DNA of 64,000 nucleotides from Kordia algicida OT-1 (GTDB taxonomy: Bacteria > Bacteroidota > Bacteroidia > Flavobacteriales > Flavobacteriaceae), in contig NZ_DS544873.1 in NCBI RefSeq assembly GCF_000154725.1, positions 3,113,397 through 3,177,396 of the forward strand. Direction: 5' to 3'. Below, in pieces: positions 7,059 to 16,512 of the stretch; position 1 is the stretch's first letter; each line of letters opens with the position of its first letter. The notes beneath the pieces were generated by a model. The model did not search any database. It had not been told where the DNA came from and saw only the letters and a program-made list of their open reading frames with translations. Made by a program: the position numbers and the translations under genes.

Positions 7059-9125
7059 TTAGTCTAATAATGCTCTTTTTTGTGTGTCTTTAAAAGTGAT
7101 TTCAAACGATGCACCATCTTCGTTGTTTAATTGAAATTTGCCTTGTAATTGTTTGGTTAAGCGACGTACTAAACGCAGTCCTAAGCTTTTTACTTTTGTT
7201 AAATCGATTGTATCATCCAATCCTTTTCCGTTATCAGAAACGACTAATTTGTATTCTTCATCGTTTACTTTGTTGATAGAAATATTTAGTTCGTTGTTTT
7301 TGGTAGCATCAAACGCATATTTGTACGCATTTGTGATGAGCTCATTGACAATTAAACCCAACGGAATTGCGGTATCAATGTCAAATTCCATGTTTTCGGT
7401 ATGTATGTTTGTGGTTACTTTTTTCTCGGAAGCATACATGTACGAGAGTTCTTTGACTAAAGTTTGAATGTATTCGTCAAAGTCAATTAAACCTGTTTCA
7501 TTTTGATAGAGTTTTTGATGAATAAGCGCCATCGATTTGACTCTGTTTTTCCCTTCATTTGCCAAACTGAGCGCTTTTTCATCTTCGATTCCTTTGGTTT
7601 GCAATTCGAGCAAGCTTGATACAATTTGGAAATTATTTTTGACTCTGTGATGTACTTCTTTCAACAAAAGTTGCTTTTCTTGTAATGCTTTTTCTATGAT
7701 TTTGTTTTTTTCATCCAATAGTTTAGATGTTTTCTTTTTACGATTGTAAGCATAGTAGGCAAATCCGCCAAAGGCTAGTGCTACTAGAAATAACCCAAAA
7801 AGTATTTGTTGCAAATGTTTTTCACGCTGAATTTCATTTTGCTGTTCGAGCGCCATAATGTCTATTGCTTCTGCATTTTGAATACTGTCTTTATATTGTT
7901 GTTTTTTAAACTCGTAAGTAAGTTCAATTTCTTTTATTTGTTCCACTTTTTGTTTGCTAAATGCAGAATCTTTTATGGTAGCATACGTTTCCATGTATTT
8001 GTATGCTTTCGCAGAATTTCTTTGTTTATCGTAAAAATGTGCTAATGCTTTTGCCGTGTATTGCTTGTCTTTTAGCACATTTAATTCGTCCCAAATATTG
8101 TATGCTTTTTCGAAGTATTTAATTGCCTGACTGGCATTTTCTTTTGTTGCCCAGAAATCTCCTTTTATTTGATTTAAATAACCTTGAAAACGTTTCGTAC
8201 TTCTTCCTAATTGTATGTTGCTTGCTTTTTCTAAGTAAATGTAAGCGCTATCTAGTTTATTTTCGTTTTTTAACATTCTTGCCAAATGAACATACGCGTA
8301 TGCCTCACCTGCATTAAAATTTATTTTTTTGGCACTTTTGATAGATTTGTATAAGTTTTGCTTTTGTATTTCGACAGGAACACATAAACAGCTTAAGTGA
8401 ATCATAGCTTTGTTGTTTCTCCAGATTGATTTTTTTCGATCGTCTCCTTTTTCGTTGTAGAAAGCGATGATTTCATCTAAAATTTGCAAACCTTCTGTAT
8501 ACTGATTGTTAGAATAGTGAATGTAACTTGCCGTTTTTAGTATGGGAATTAACTCTTTTTCATTGTCTGGCAGTTGTAATGCTATTTTTTTTGCAACATT
8601 TAAATCGCTGATAGCTGCTGCAATTTGAGAGATATTATTGTATATATTTCCTCGTGTAGCATACGCTTCTATGATGGCATTTTTATCTTCCGTTTCTTCT
8701 GAAAGTTCAATGGAAGTATTCACGTGAAAAAGTGCTTTATTGTAGTCGTTTCTTACCTGAAATACTCTTGCCAATTTTACCGAAGCTGTAATAATAGAAG
8801 CTGTATCATTTTGTTCGTTGGCAAGTGAAAGTGCTGTTTCTAAATATTCCATTTGTGCCACACTACCACGATCAGCCAAAGCTGCCAATTTTATATGAAG
8901 TGCAATAAGTTGTGCTTTGTTTTCCGCTTTTTCAGCAAGTTCTTTTTGAAGATTTAAAAGATTAAAAATACTGTCTTTATTTTTCGTTTGTTCGAGTATT
9001 TTAGCAATACTATCATATTTTTTCTGAATACTTGGCACTTGCGCAGAAACACAAAAAATAGCACTAAAAGCTACTATAAAAAGATACGATTTGAAAGACT
9101 TTATAGATATTGAAAATCTATTCAT
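7059..9125 (-). CDS. TPR-containing sensor histidine kinase (HisKA_2 type)
   Basis: 688 residues. A signal peptide (about 10-28) leads into an exported sensor region with several tetratricopeptide-like helices (about 70-400), followed by one transmembrane helix (441-460) and a coiled linker. The HisKA_2 dimerisation/phosphoacceptor segment is EVHHRVKNNFQ (490-500, acceptor His492 or His493). The HATPase domain has the N-box NELITNAYKYAF (594-605) and DNGKGL (631-636). It would phosphorylate the LytTR regulator encoded immediately downstream. Extracytoplasmic TPR domains of this kind are common in Bacteroidota kinases; the signal sensed is unknown. Confidence 0.93.
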   Translation of the reverse strand: MNRFSISIKSFKSYLFIVAFSAIFCVSAQVPSIQKKYDSIAKILEQTKNKDSIFNLLNLQKELAEKAENKAQLIALHIKLAALADRGSVAQMEYLETALSLANEQNDTASIITASVKLARVFQVRNDYNKALFHVNTSIELSEETEDKNAIIEAYATRGNIYNNISQIAAAISDLNVAKKIALQLPDNEKELIPILKTASYIHYSNNQYTEGLQILDEIIAFYNEKGDDRKKSIWRNNKAMIHLSCLCVPVEIQKQNLYKSIKSAKKINFNAGEAYAYVHLARMLKNENKLDSAYIYLEKASNIQLGRSTKRFQGYLNQIKGDFWATKENASQAIKYFEKAYNIWDELNVLKDKQYTAKALAHFYDKQRNSAKAYKYMETYATIKDSAFSKQKVEQIKEIELTYEFKKQQYKDSIQNAEAIDIMALEQQNEIQREKHLQQILFGLFLVALAFGGFAYYAYNRKKKTSKLLDEKNKIIEKALQEKQLLLKEVHHRVKNNFQIVSSLLELQTKGIEDEKALSLANEGKNRVKSMALIHQKLYQNETGLIDFDEYIQTLVKELSYMYASEKKVTTNIHTENMEFDIDTAIPLGLIVNELITNAYKYAFDATKNNELNISINKVNDEEYKLVVSDNGKGLDDTIDLTKVKSLGLRLVRRLTKQLQGKFQLNNEDGASFEITFKDTQKRALLD

Positions 9126-9143
9126 GGGTTGGTTGGGTTTTCA

Positions 9144-9151
9144 CAAAAGTA
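9144..9151 (-). promoter_or_regulatory. Candidate flavobacterial -7 element for the kinase/regulator operon
   Basis: Read on the minus strand the bases are TACTTTTG, an exact match to TAnnTTTG, 18 bases before the kinase start codon. A TTT but no clear TTG lies about 19 bases further upstream, so support is partial. Confidence 0.45.
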
Positions 9152-9168
9152 CTATTTGTTTTTAATAT

Positions 9169-9204
9169 GAAAAGAGATTCACTTTTCTAAGCAAATCTCT
9201 TTTC
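9169..9204 (-). terminator. Hairpin terminator after the FG-GAP protein gene
   Basis: GAAAAGAGATT (9169-9179) pairs with AATCTCTTTTC (9194-9204), an 11-base perfect stem with a 14-base loop, 27 bases after the stop of the gene at 9232-10554. It separates that gene from the two-component operon. Confidence 0.6.
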
Positions 9205-9231
9205 GTTCTCTAAAACACCATTATATATGTA

Positions 9232-10554
9232 TTACTGTACTGTAATTTTTTTAATGATAGTTTCTTTATTCTCACGTGTTACTTTGAGAAAATACAATCC
9301 AGCTTTAAGCTTGGAAACATCAATTTTTACAGCATTATCTTTTAATATTGCCCTTTTATTGTACACTACTTGCCCTGCAATAGTATACATTGATAAGTTT
9401 GCTATATTGATTTGACTATTTTGAAATTGAACGGTAAGTATGTCTTTTACAGGATTAGGACTTACGTTCATTGTTACGACACTTCTTTCATCAATACTCA
9501 ACGGAGAAGTTAATACACCTTCAAACCATGCAAAATATCCCGGATTGAATGCTCCGCAAATAGCATCTAAAACACCATCACCATTTACATCACCAAAACT
9601 AATAGTTGCAAATTGTCCAAAGTCAAATGTTGCTAAATCTCCCGTTAGCTGTTGATAAGTATATGTTCCAAAGTCAGGTGCTGATTCACTTCCTACGTTT
9701 TCAATCCATCGAATAACTCCTACATCCGTTGCAAAAATCATATCATAATCTCCATCACGATCTACATCATAAAAGTTAGGAATTGTGGTTAAAACATCAC
9801 CATGTGGCCAATTACGATCAAAAACTCCTGTTCCAGCATTCATATCCCACGGATTGTCTAAATGAAATTTACGATCAAAACTAGGCATTGTTTTTGTTCC
9901 TTCATTTCTAAAGTATGTCAGAGAATCGCTTCCCATTGTTACCATATCTAAATCATCATCATTATCTAAATCGACAAAGCCAAAACTTGGAAAATTAGCT
10001 ACATTTTGGTTTCCAATCCCCGTAATAGTTGAATCTACAAAGTTAGGAACGGTTGCTGTGCCTGTATTTTCATAATAATGAATATCATTAAAATTAAAAT
10101 TATTTTCATCGATTTTAGAACCAAAAAAAAGATCGTAGTCACCATCATCGTCAATATCTACAAATTGACATTTTGTTTCATTGTTTCCTCCAGGAGAATA
10201 ACTAATAGCATCTAATGTTGGCAAAGCAGTTTGTACCCAATTTGGTACTGTAGCAGATCCTGTATTTTCATAATAATATAATTTTCCAGCTGCATCTTGT
10301 GCTCCAGAAACCATATCCAAATCGCCATCACCATCTAAATCTACCAATACTGGCGAACTCAATCGTCCATTTGCAGTTGGCAAAACTGCTGTATCTAATC
10401 CTGCTGGGTTTGGACCAGGTGGCGCTACTGGAGTTGATCCGCCCGAAAAATTTTGATGTATTCCTCTAAATTCCCACGTATCAGGAAATACGGATTGTGC
10501 AGTTAATACATATGTGCTCAATACACATACTAAAAATAGTAGTTGTTTTTTCAT
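9232..10554 (-). CDS. T9SS-exported FG-GAP/VCBS repeat protein
   Basis: 440 residues with a signal peptide (1-19, ending VLTAQ). The body contains at least five calcium-loop FG-GAP/VCBS repeats, such as LVDLDGDGDLDMVSG, FVDIDDDGDYDLFFG, FVDLDNDDDLDMV, FYDVDRDGDYDMIFA and FGDVNGDGVLDAICG, which would fold into a beta-propeller. The last 75 residues are a type A T9SS sorting domain (VSPNPVKDILTVQF ... GLYFLKVTRENKETIIKKITV). It is therefore expected to be secreted or surface-attached through the gliding-associated secretion system. Adhesion or carbohydrate binding is possible but not shown. Confidence 0.92.
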   Translation of the reverse strand: MKKQLLFLVCVLSTYVLTAQSVFPDTWEFRGIHQNFSGGSTPVAPPGPNPAGLDTAVLPTANGRLSSPVLVDLDGDGDLDMVSGAQDAAGKLYYYENTGSATVPNWVQTALPTLDAISYSPGGNNETKCQFVDIDDDGDYDLFFGSKIDENNFNFNDIHYYENTGTATVPNFVDSTITGIGNQNVANFPSFGFVDLDNDDDLDMVTMGSDSLTYFRNEGTKTMPSFDRKFHLDNPWDMNAGTGVFDRNWPHGDVLTTIPNFYDVDRDGDYDMIFATDVGVIRWIENVGSESAPDFGTYTYQQLTGDLATFDFGQFATISFGDVNGDGVLDAICGAFNPGYFAWFEGVLTSPLSIDERSVVTMNVSPNPVKDILTVQFQNSQINIANLSMYTIAGQVVYNKRAILKDNAVKIDVSKLKAGLYFLKVTRENKETIIKKITVQ

Positions 10555-10585
10555 ACGATTTGAGTTTTTTAGTAGGTTATTACCG

Positions 10586-10613
10586 TAAATATAATTTGAA
10601 AAGCAGTTGGCAA
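10586..10613 (-). promoter_or_regulatory. Candidate promoter of the FG-GAP protein gene
   Basis: On the minus strand TTG (in GTTGCC) is followed after 17 bases by TATATTTA, close to the flavobacterial TTG-(17-20)-TAnnTTTG pattern, about 30 bases before the start codon. Confidence 0.5.
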
Positions 10614-10720
10614 CTTTACAAATGTTCTAAACATGTCGTATGATGTTCTAAACTGCTTTATATGGTATAAAACAATAAAGAAACGCTTGTTACTATTTTA
10701 GCTATGGAAGTTTGAAGTAA

Positions 10721-11653
10721 CTATAATTGAGTTGTGTCAACTTTTTTAAAAAAGGTAATAATTGTTTGTACTACATCAACAAAAAACTCTTGGTGAATGT
10801 TCTCGTAATCGTCCGTGGGTTTGTGATAATCTTTGTGATCTTCTACACCAAAGTATATGAAAGGAATTTTAGCTTTGTGAAAACCTGCGTGATCGCTTGC
10901 AAATGTCCATTCTTTATGATCTATTTTTAACGATATATTTCCTGTTGTTTTTACATTTTCTATGATTGATGTGTATTGCGAATAATGTTGTGGACCAACT
11001 GCAAATAATTCTTTTTTCTCACTTCGGCTAATCATGTCCATATTGATGTTTAGCTTAAGTTGTGTTTTTGGAACAATTGAATTTTCAACAAAATAATACG
11101 AACCAATCAGCCCTTTTTCTTCAGCATCAAAAGCCGCTAGAATAACGGAATGTTTCGGTGGATGTTTCCGAAAGTATTCCGCGAAAGCGATCAACGCACT
11201 AATTCCGGAAGCATCATCGTCTGCGCCGTTGTATATTTTTCCGTTTTTTATTCCTTCATGATCGTAATGTGCAGATATAACAATGTATTCTGTAGGCTTC
11301 TCACTACCTTTAATGACTCCGAGAATATTTTCACCTTGTCGAATTTTTGAAGTTTTTGGCATTGGGAATGATTGCTCAAAGGTTTTTCCTAGCGGTTTTA
11401 CACCTAATTTTTTAAACTCTGTTATGATGTAGTTTTTAGCTTTTACTGCACCTTTTGTTCCCGTTTCACGACCTTCATACGCATCAGAAGAAAGTTCTTT
11501 GATGTGTTTTAGTAAGTTATCCGTTGTAAAGTCATACGTAGCTTTTGTTTCTACATTTACAGCTTCTTCTTCTTTTTCACCTTCTTTTTGCGATTTACAA
11601 CTAAGAACTGTCAACAAAAAGCATACTAGAAAAATTATTTTTGATCGTAACAT
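10721..11653 (-). CDS. M28-family zinc peptidase lipoprotein
   Basis: 310 residues. The lipoprotein signal ends in VLSC (Cys19) and is followed by an acidic linker. The peptidase domain covers about 40-305. The di-zinc ligands of the M28 family are in place: His129 in SAHYDHEG, bridging Asp145 in GADDDASG, the catalytic/ligand Glu178-Glu179 in DAEEKGLIGS, Asp206 in NMDMISR and His277 in DYHKPTDD. The length and absence of a PA domain match the short aminopeptidase type. It is probably anchored in the outer or inner membrane and trims peptides in the periplasm or outside. Monocistronic; the sdh terminator lies just upstream. Confidence 0.92.
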   Translation of the reverse strand: MLRSKIIFLVCFLLTVLSCKSQKEGEKEEEAVNVETKATYDFTTDNLLKHIKELSSDAYEGRETGTKGAVKAKNYIITEFKKLGVKPLGKTFEQSFPMPKTSKIRQGENILGVIKGSEKPTEYIVISAHYDHEGIKNGKIYNGADDDASGISALIAFAEYFRKHPPKHSVILAAFDAEEKGLIGSYYFVENSIVPKTQLKLNINMDMISRSEKKELFAVGPQHYSQYTSIIENVKTTGNISLKIDHKEWTFASDHAGFHKAKIPFIYFGVEDHKDYHKPTDDYENIHQEFFVDVVQTIITFFKKVDTTQL

Positions 11654-11672
11654 ATTATTGTTGCTTTAATTA

Positions 11673-11706
11673 AAAAATCCCAAGCATAAACATACTTGGG
11701 ATTTTT
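11673..11706 (-). terminator. Rho-independent terminator of the sdhCAB operon
   Basis: AAAAATCCCAAG (11673-11684) and CTTGGGATTTTT (11695-11706) form a perfect 12-base stem with a 10-base loop, 22 bases after the sdhB stop. The T-rich arm follows on the minus strand. Confidence 0.85.
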
Positions 11707-11728
11707 ATATAATTTATAGGTTGAATGT

Positions 11729-12475
11729 TTATCCTTTAAAAGATGCTTTTAAATACTCACGATTCATACGTGCAATATTTTCAAGTGAGATTCCTTTCGG
11801 ACATTCTACTTCACATGCTCCTGTATTGGTACAGTTTCCAAAACCTTCGGCATCCATTTGGTTTACCATGTTCATTACACGATCTGTAGCTTCTACTTGT
11901 CCTTGTGGTAATAATGCAAACTGTGATACTTTTGCTGATACAAATAGCATGGCACTTGAGTTTTTACAACTTGCTACACATGCGCCACAACCAATACAAG
12001 TTGCCGCGTCGAAAGCAGCATCTGCATTTGCTTTTTCAATTGGAATGGAGTTAGCATCTTGCGTATTTCCTGAGGTATTTACAGAAATAAATCCTCCTGC
12101 ATGTTGTATGCGATCAAAGGAGCTTCTGTCTACAATTAAATCTTTGATAACTGGAAACGCTTTTGCTCTCCAAGGTTCTATATAGATTGTATCGCCATCT
12201 TTAAATTTACGCATATGCAATTGGCAAGTAGTTACCAAACGATCTGGTCCGTGCGCTTCTCCATTAATATATAGCGAACATGATCCACAGATTCCTTCAC
12301 GGCAATCGTGATCGAAAGCTACAGGCTCATCTCCTTTTTCAATTAATTGTGTATTTAAAACGTCTAGCATTTCAAGAAAAGACATATCTGGGGAGACATC
12401 GCTGATTTGATAATCAACCATTTTGCCTTTATCATTTGCGCCTTTTTGACGCCATATTTTTAATGTTAAATTCAT
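11729..12475 (-). CDS. sdhB: Succinate dehydrogenase / fumarate reductase iron-sulfur subunit
   Basis: 248 residues. It passes electrons from the flavoprotein to quinone in respiratory complex II. The [2Fe-2S] ligands are Cys58, Cys63, Cys66 and Cys84 (CREGICGSC...C). The [4Fe-4S] and [3Fe-4S] cluster cysteines lie in [11 protein letters not shown] (160-170) and [14 protein letters not shown] (215-228). Length and spacing match the Bacteroidota type, which pairs with a fused single membrane subunit. It is the last gene of sdhCAB, 76 bases after sdhA, and that gap holds a repeat-derived hairpin. A strong terminator follows. Confidence 0.97.
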   Translation of the reverse strand: MNLTLKIWRQKGANDKGKMVDYQISDVSPDMSFLEMLDVLNTQLIEKGDEPVAFDHDCREGICGSCSLYINGEAHGPDRLVTTCQLHMRKFKDGDTIYIEPWRAKAFPVIKDLIVDRSSFDRIQHAGGFISVNTSGNTQDANSIPIEKANADAAFDAATCIGCGACVASCKNSSAMLFVSAKVSQFALLPQGQVEATDRVMNMVNQMDAEGFGNCTNTGACEVECPKGISLENIARMNREYLKASFKG

Positions 12476-12490
12476 AAAATTTAGATTTTA

Positions 12491-12546
12491 GTATTGAGTA
12501 TTGAGTATTGAGCAGTTAGCTTTCTAACATCTCATGTCTCAATACT
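12491..12546. repeat. Seven-base tandem repeat and nested hairpin between sdhA and sdhB
   Basis: Three exact copies of GTATTGA lie at 12491-12511. The last copy forms AGTATTGAG (12504-12512), which pairs with CTCAATACT (12538-12546). Inside that stem GTTAG (12515-12519) pairs with CTAAC (12524-12528). The structure lies inside the operon between sdhA and sdhB and could affect mRNA processing or relative expression. Confidence 0.65.
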
Positions 12547-12551
12547 GACAT

Positions 12552-14549
12552 CTATTTATAACTTCTTTCTTTTACTTCTATATTCTCGTACACTAAGTCT
12601 TCCTTGTGAAGTACCGCATCTTTTGGTTCTCCTTTATATTCCCATGCAGAAACAAATTGGAATTCTTTACGACGTTTTGCTTCTCCTTCTGCTGTTTGGT
12701 ATTCTTCTCTAAAGTGTCCACCTGCAGATTCTTCTCGAACTAAAGCATCTTTTGCAAAAAGCTCACCTAATTCTAGAAAGTCAGCTACACGACCTGCTTT
12801 TGCTAGTTCTTCATTAAATTCATTTGCATCGCCTGGCACACGTACATCTTTCCAGAATTCTGCTCGTAGTTGCGAGATTTCTTCAATGGCAGATTTTAAA
12901 TCTTTTTCGTTACGCGCCATTCCACATTTATTCCACATAATTTTTCCTAATTTCTTGTGGAAATAATCAACAGGTTTTGTTCCTTTATTATTGATTAGAT
13001 GATTGATATCTTCGCGTACTTTGTTTTCTGCTTCTTCGAATTCTTTTGTTTCTGTAGAAATTGGTCCGGTACGGATGTCATCCGCTAAATAGTCACCAAT
13101 TGTGTATGGCAATACAAAATAACCATCTGCTAATCCTTGCATTAAAGCAGAAGCTCCCAAACGGTTGGCTCCGTGATCTGAGAAATTCGCTTCTCCGATA
13201 GCATATAATCCAGGAACTGTAGTTTGCAAGTTATAATCTACCCAAATTCCTCCCATAGTATAATGTACTGCTGGGTAAATCATCATCGGTGTTTCGTATG
13301 GATTTTCGTCAACGATCTTCTCATACATTTGGAATAGATTTCCATATTTATTTTTAACAACTTCTTGTCCAAGTTTTTTGACTAAAGCTGCATCGTTTTC
13401 ATTCAGACCTTTTACGTGTGCTTGCTCTTTTCCATAACGTTGAATTGCAGAAGCAAAATCTAAGTATACGGCTTCTCCCGTAGCATTCACGCCAAAACCT
13501 GCATCACAACGTTCTTTTGCTGCTCGTGAAGCAACATCACGAGGTACTAAGTTTCCAAAAGCCGGATAACGACGTTCTAAGTAGTAATCTCTATCTTCTT
13601 CTTTAAGATCGGTTGGCTTCAACGTTTTGTTACGAATTGCCTCGACGTCTTTTTTATGTTTTGGCACCCAAATACGACCATCATTACGTAATGATTCTGA
13701 CATTAATGTCAATTTTGATTGATGATCTCCTGAAACAGGAATACATGTTGGGTGAATTTGTGTGTAACATGGATTTGCGAAATACGCTCCACGTTTGTGC
13801 GCTTTCCAAGCTGCTGTCACGTTACTTCCCATGGCGTTTGTTGACAGGAAAAATACGTTTCCGTATCCACCAGTTCCTAATACAACGGCATGTGCTGAGT
13901 GTCTTTCTATTTCTCCTGTAACTAAGTTACGTGCAATAATTCCTCTCGCTTTCCCATCAACAACAACAATGTCTAACATTTCATGACGATTGTACATTTT
14001 GATTTTTCCACGACCAATTTGACGGTTCATGGCAGAATAAGCTCCCAATAATAATTGCTGTCCTGTTTGTCCTTTTGCGTAGAATGTACGTGATACTAAC
14101 ACACCACCAAACGAACGGTTATCAAGTAATCCACCATAATCACGAGCAAAAGGAACTCCTTGTGCTACACATTGGTCAATGATGTTTGCAGAAACTTCTG
14201 CCAAACGATATACATTAGCTTCACGCGAACGATAATCACCACCTTTTACCGTATCGTAAAAAAGTCTGTATGTTGAATCTCCGTCTCCTTGGTAGTTTTT
14301 TGCTGCGTTGATTCCTCCTTGTGCTGCTATAGAGTGTGCACGACGTGGAGAATCTTGAAAGCAAAATGCTTTTACGTTATATCCTAATTCAGCTAATGTC
14401 GCTGCCGCAGATCCGCCTGCGAGTCCTGTACCTACTACAATAACATCAATAAGACGTTTGTTTGCAGGATTTACAAGATTGATATTATTTTTATGATTTG
14501 TCCACTTATCTGCTAGTGGTCCTTGAGGTATTTTTGAATCTAAAGCCAT
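12552..14549 (-). CDS. sdhA: Succinate dehydrogenase / fumarate reductase flavoprotein subunit
   Basis: 665 residues from [16 protein letters not shown] at 14549. The frame continues upstream into the sdhC end, but this start follows the family and leaves a 16-base gap. It oxidises succinate to fumarate with covalent FAD. The Rossmann motif is [17 protein letters not shown], the FAD-attachment region is [17 protein letters not shown], and substrate-site motifs include HPTCIP, the RDVASRA arginine and HYTMGGI. The length matches the Bacteroidota/epsilon-type enzymes that work with a fused diheme cytochrome subunit. Middle gene of sdhCAB; active at the cytoplasmic face of the inner membrane. 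Confidence 0.97.
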   Translation of the reverse strand: MALDSKIPQGPLADKWTNHKNNINLVNPANKRLIDVIVVGTGLAGGSAAATLAELGYNVKAFCFQDSPRRAHSIAAQGGINAAKNYQGDGDSTYRLFYDTVKGGDYRSREANVYRLAEVSANIIDQCVAQGVPFARDYGGLLDNRSFGGVLVSRTFYAKGQTGQQLLLGAYSAMNRQIGRGKIKMYNRHEMLDIVVVDGKARGIIARNLVTGEIERHSAHAVVLGTGGYGNVFFLSTNAMGSNVTAAWKAHKRGAYFANPCYTQIHPTCIPVSGDHQSKLTLMSESLRNDGRIWVPKHKKDVEAIRNKTLKPTDLKEEDRDYYLERRYPAFGNLVPRDVASRAAKERCDAGFGVNATGEAVYLDFASAIQRYGKEQAHVKGLNENDAALVKKLGQEVVKNKYGNLFQMYEKIVDENPYETPMMIYPAVHYTMGGIWVDYNLQTTVPGLYAIGEANFSDHGANRLGASALMQGLADGYFVLPYTIGDYLADDIRTGPISTETKEFEEAENKVREDINHLINNKGTKPVDYFHKKLGKIMWNKCGMARNEKDLKSAIEEISQLRAEFWKDVRVPGDANEFNEELAKAGRVADFLELGELFAKDALVREESAGGHFREEYQTAEGEAKRRKEFQFVSAWEYKGEPKDAVLHKEDLVYENIEVKERSYK

Positions 14550-14565
14550 AGTTCTGATAAGTATT

Positions 14566-15258
14566 TTAATGAGTTCCTGTAAAATGGTGGAATAAAGCGA
14601 TGAAAATAAATCCTGCTGGAATTCCAATAGAATATACTTTACTTACACCTTTTAATGCTTTCGTGTATTTGTTGTTTGCTCCAATAGATTGGAAGGCTGA
14701 ACCAAAACCATGTAATAAGTGTAATGATAAAAAGACGAATCCTACGCAGTATAAAGCGACTCTCCAAATTGGTTCAAATTTTACAACCAATTCTTCATAG
14801 TATCTAAATCCGCTATTTGGATCTGTTGGATCAATTAATCCAGTCATATCACCTGCTACATATTTTACGTTCATTTCATGTACCCAAAAGTCAATCATGT
14901 GTATCACTATGAAAACAAGGATAAAACCGCCACTCCAAATCATGTTTCTACTCATCCAAGTAGAATTTGCGCTTCCATTATTTTTGGCATAACTCACTTT
15001 TCGTGCATTGTTGTTTTTTATTTCAAGAACGAATCCCATCACAAAGTGAAAGATGACTCCCAAAATTAAAACTGGCTGCAATAAGTATTGTACTGCCCAA
15101 AATGTACCCATAAAGTGTGACGCTTCGTTGAAAGCTTCTGGACTGAATACAGAAAGAATGTTAATTGCAAAGTGTTGTAGGATAAAAACCATTAGGAAGA
15201 GTGCTGAAAGTGCCATCGCAAACTTTCTTCCAATCGAAGAATTTAAAATTCCGCTCAT
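14566..15258 (-). CDS. sdhC: Succinate dehydrogenase cytochrome b subunit (fused membrane anchor)
   Basis: 230 residues with five predicted transmembrane helices (about 12-34, 55-78, 103-125, 160-182 and 205-226). It is the single membrane anchor of complex II in Bacteroidota and replaces separate SdhC and SdhD. Histidines suited to axial ligation of two b hemes are in [30 protein letters not shown] and [10 protein letters not shown]. It is the first gene of the operon, with a good promoter 28-58 bases upstream. It passes electrons to menaquinone. Confidence 0.95.
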   Translation of the reverse strand: MSGILNSSIGRKFAMALSALFLMVFILQHFAINILSVFSPEAFNEASHFMGTFWAVQYLLQPVLILGVIFHFVMGFVLEIKNNNARKVSYAKNNGSANSTWMSRNMIWSGGFILVFIVIHMIDFWVHEMNVKYVAGDMTGLIDPTDPNSGFRYYEELVVKFEPIWRVALYCVGFVFLSLHLLHGFGSAFQSIGANNKYTKALKGVSKVYSIGIPAGFIFIALFHHFTGTH

Positions 15259-15285
15259 TATAATTGTGATTAATTATTTGTTTCA

Positions 15286-15316
15286 CAAATATACGGCTCA
15301 GTCGGAATGTCTACAA
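15286..15316 (-). promoter_or_regulatory. Promoter of the sdhCAB operon
   Basis: On the minus strand TTG (in ACTTGTAG), then 20 bases, then TATATTTG, an exact match to the flavobacterial TAnnTTTG -7 element, 27 bases upstream of the sdhC start. Confidence 0.7.
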
Positions 15317-15465
15317 GTTTTAACGGTTCTTTTGAAGTTTATTTAGAATGAATTTAAGTAGTTTAATTACAAAAAACATATTATTTTTTTAGTTTTCTAC
15401 AACGTTTGCGAGCTTTACCTTTTTGATTGCAGAAAGTAATGGTCTTTTTTTAGTAATAGTTTTGC

Positions 15466-16338
15466 TCAGTTTGAAACCAAAGGAATCAATCCGCGCAATC
15501 CCATATCAACAGGCTGTTCGCCAATGGCAGGTTCGTATTTGCCATCTGCGTTAATTTCTGTCCATTCAAAACTATTGTTTACCGAAAAAGAAAGCGTAAC
15601 TTCCACGTCTTGCAATTCTTCTCCTGTAATAGTAAATGCATTAGCAAATTGACCTGTAACCACACATGAACCTTGTGGTACTGGTGATGAGTCAAATAAC
15701 GGATTTGGTACGGTAGTTGCTCCTGCTGGTGCTTGTCCTTGCGTAGTAAATCCTAAAGCCTCAAACGCCCAAAATCCTTGCAATTTATTTTCATTAATGT
15801 TGAAAGTACTTCCGTTGATATCAAAATTGGTAATGTAATTGTTATAACCAACAAAGCTTGCCAATGTTCCTGTAATGTCATTTCCGTTTTGTAAAATATT
15901 GATGCTTCCTTCTTGATATGCCAACGAAACACGAACCCAATTGTACGTTCCTGAAGCTACTTCACTTATGGGAATTGTCAAAAAAACCTCATCATTTCCT
16001 GCAAATTGAGCCGATTGAAAATCAATTGCCGTTTCGCCACCTTGCGTAGTTTCTGCTCCGTTGTATACAATTTCGCCATTACCCAAGAGTGTATTCGCGC
16101 TTGATGCAAATTCAATATAATTAGCACTCATTCGAGCAAAATTGGGTGATTGTGCCGCATTTCCCGCAGGAATCACAGCTGATTCACCTACATTATTTAG
16201 GCGTTCTTGTGTAGCATCAAACTTAAACTTTATAATCAAATTTGCTTCACTTGGATTGGGCAAACAGCAGTCTTCATTAGAATTACAGGATAAAAATAAA
16301 GTACAAAATACAAGTGCGAAATACGAGATTTTTTTCAT
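15466..16338 (-). CDS. Lipoprotein of unknown function, MbnP-like in style
   Basis: 290 residues. The signal peptide ends in LFLSC (Cys18), followed by a cysteine-rich stretch NSNEDCCLPNPSE. The mature part opens with NLIIKFKFDATQERLNN, which resembles the beginning of MbnP-type beta-sandwich lipoproteins, but the rest is not recognised. It is rich in Asn, Thr and Gly and lacks membrane helices. Probably a periplasmic or surface lipoprotein of beta structure. It is transcribed towards sdhC but separated from it by about 200 bases with no gene, so probably its own unit. Confidence 0.75.
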   Translation of the reverse strand: MKKISYFALVFCTLFLSCNSNEDCCLPNPSEANLIIKFKFDATQERLNNVGESAVIPAGNAAQSPNFARMSANYIEFASSANTLLGNGEIVYNGAETTQGGETAIDFQSAQFAGNDEVFLTIPISEVASGTYNWVRVSLAYQEGSINILQNGNDITGTLASFVGYNNYITNFDINGSTFNINENKLQGFWAFEALGFTTQGQAPAGATTVPNPLFDSSPVPQGSCVVTGQFANAFTITGEELQDVEVTLSFSVNNSFEWTEINADGKYEPAIGEQPVDMGLRGLIPLVSN

Positions 16339-16512
16339 CAGTCAATAAAATTTTCAGTCTAAAATATACGCAACAATAACGGCTTCTTTGTCAACTTTAT
16401 TACATTTTTTACACCATTGGTTTTTAAATATTTATCGTTTTTTATTGAACGAGTCTTTTTTAATAAGAAAGTTTACTTATTTTTAGAAAATCTTATTCGA
16501 TTTCACCAACTC

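Noticed and set aside
14550-14627. Longer start for sdhA overlapping sdhC
   Set aside because: Residues before MALDSKIPQ are not conserved in the family and would overlap the sdhC end.
16417-16512. Longer start for rimK
   Set aside because: The extra 32 residues are Phe/Tyr-rich and unlike the family; the ATG at 16513 gives the standard N-terminus.
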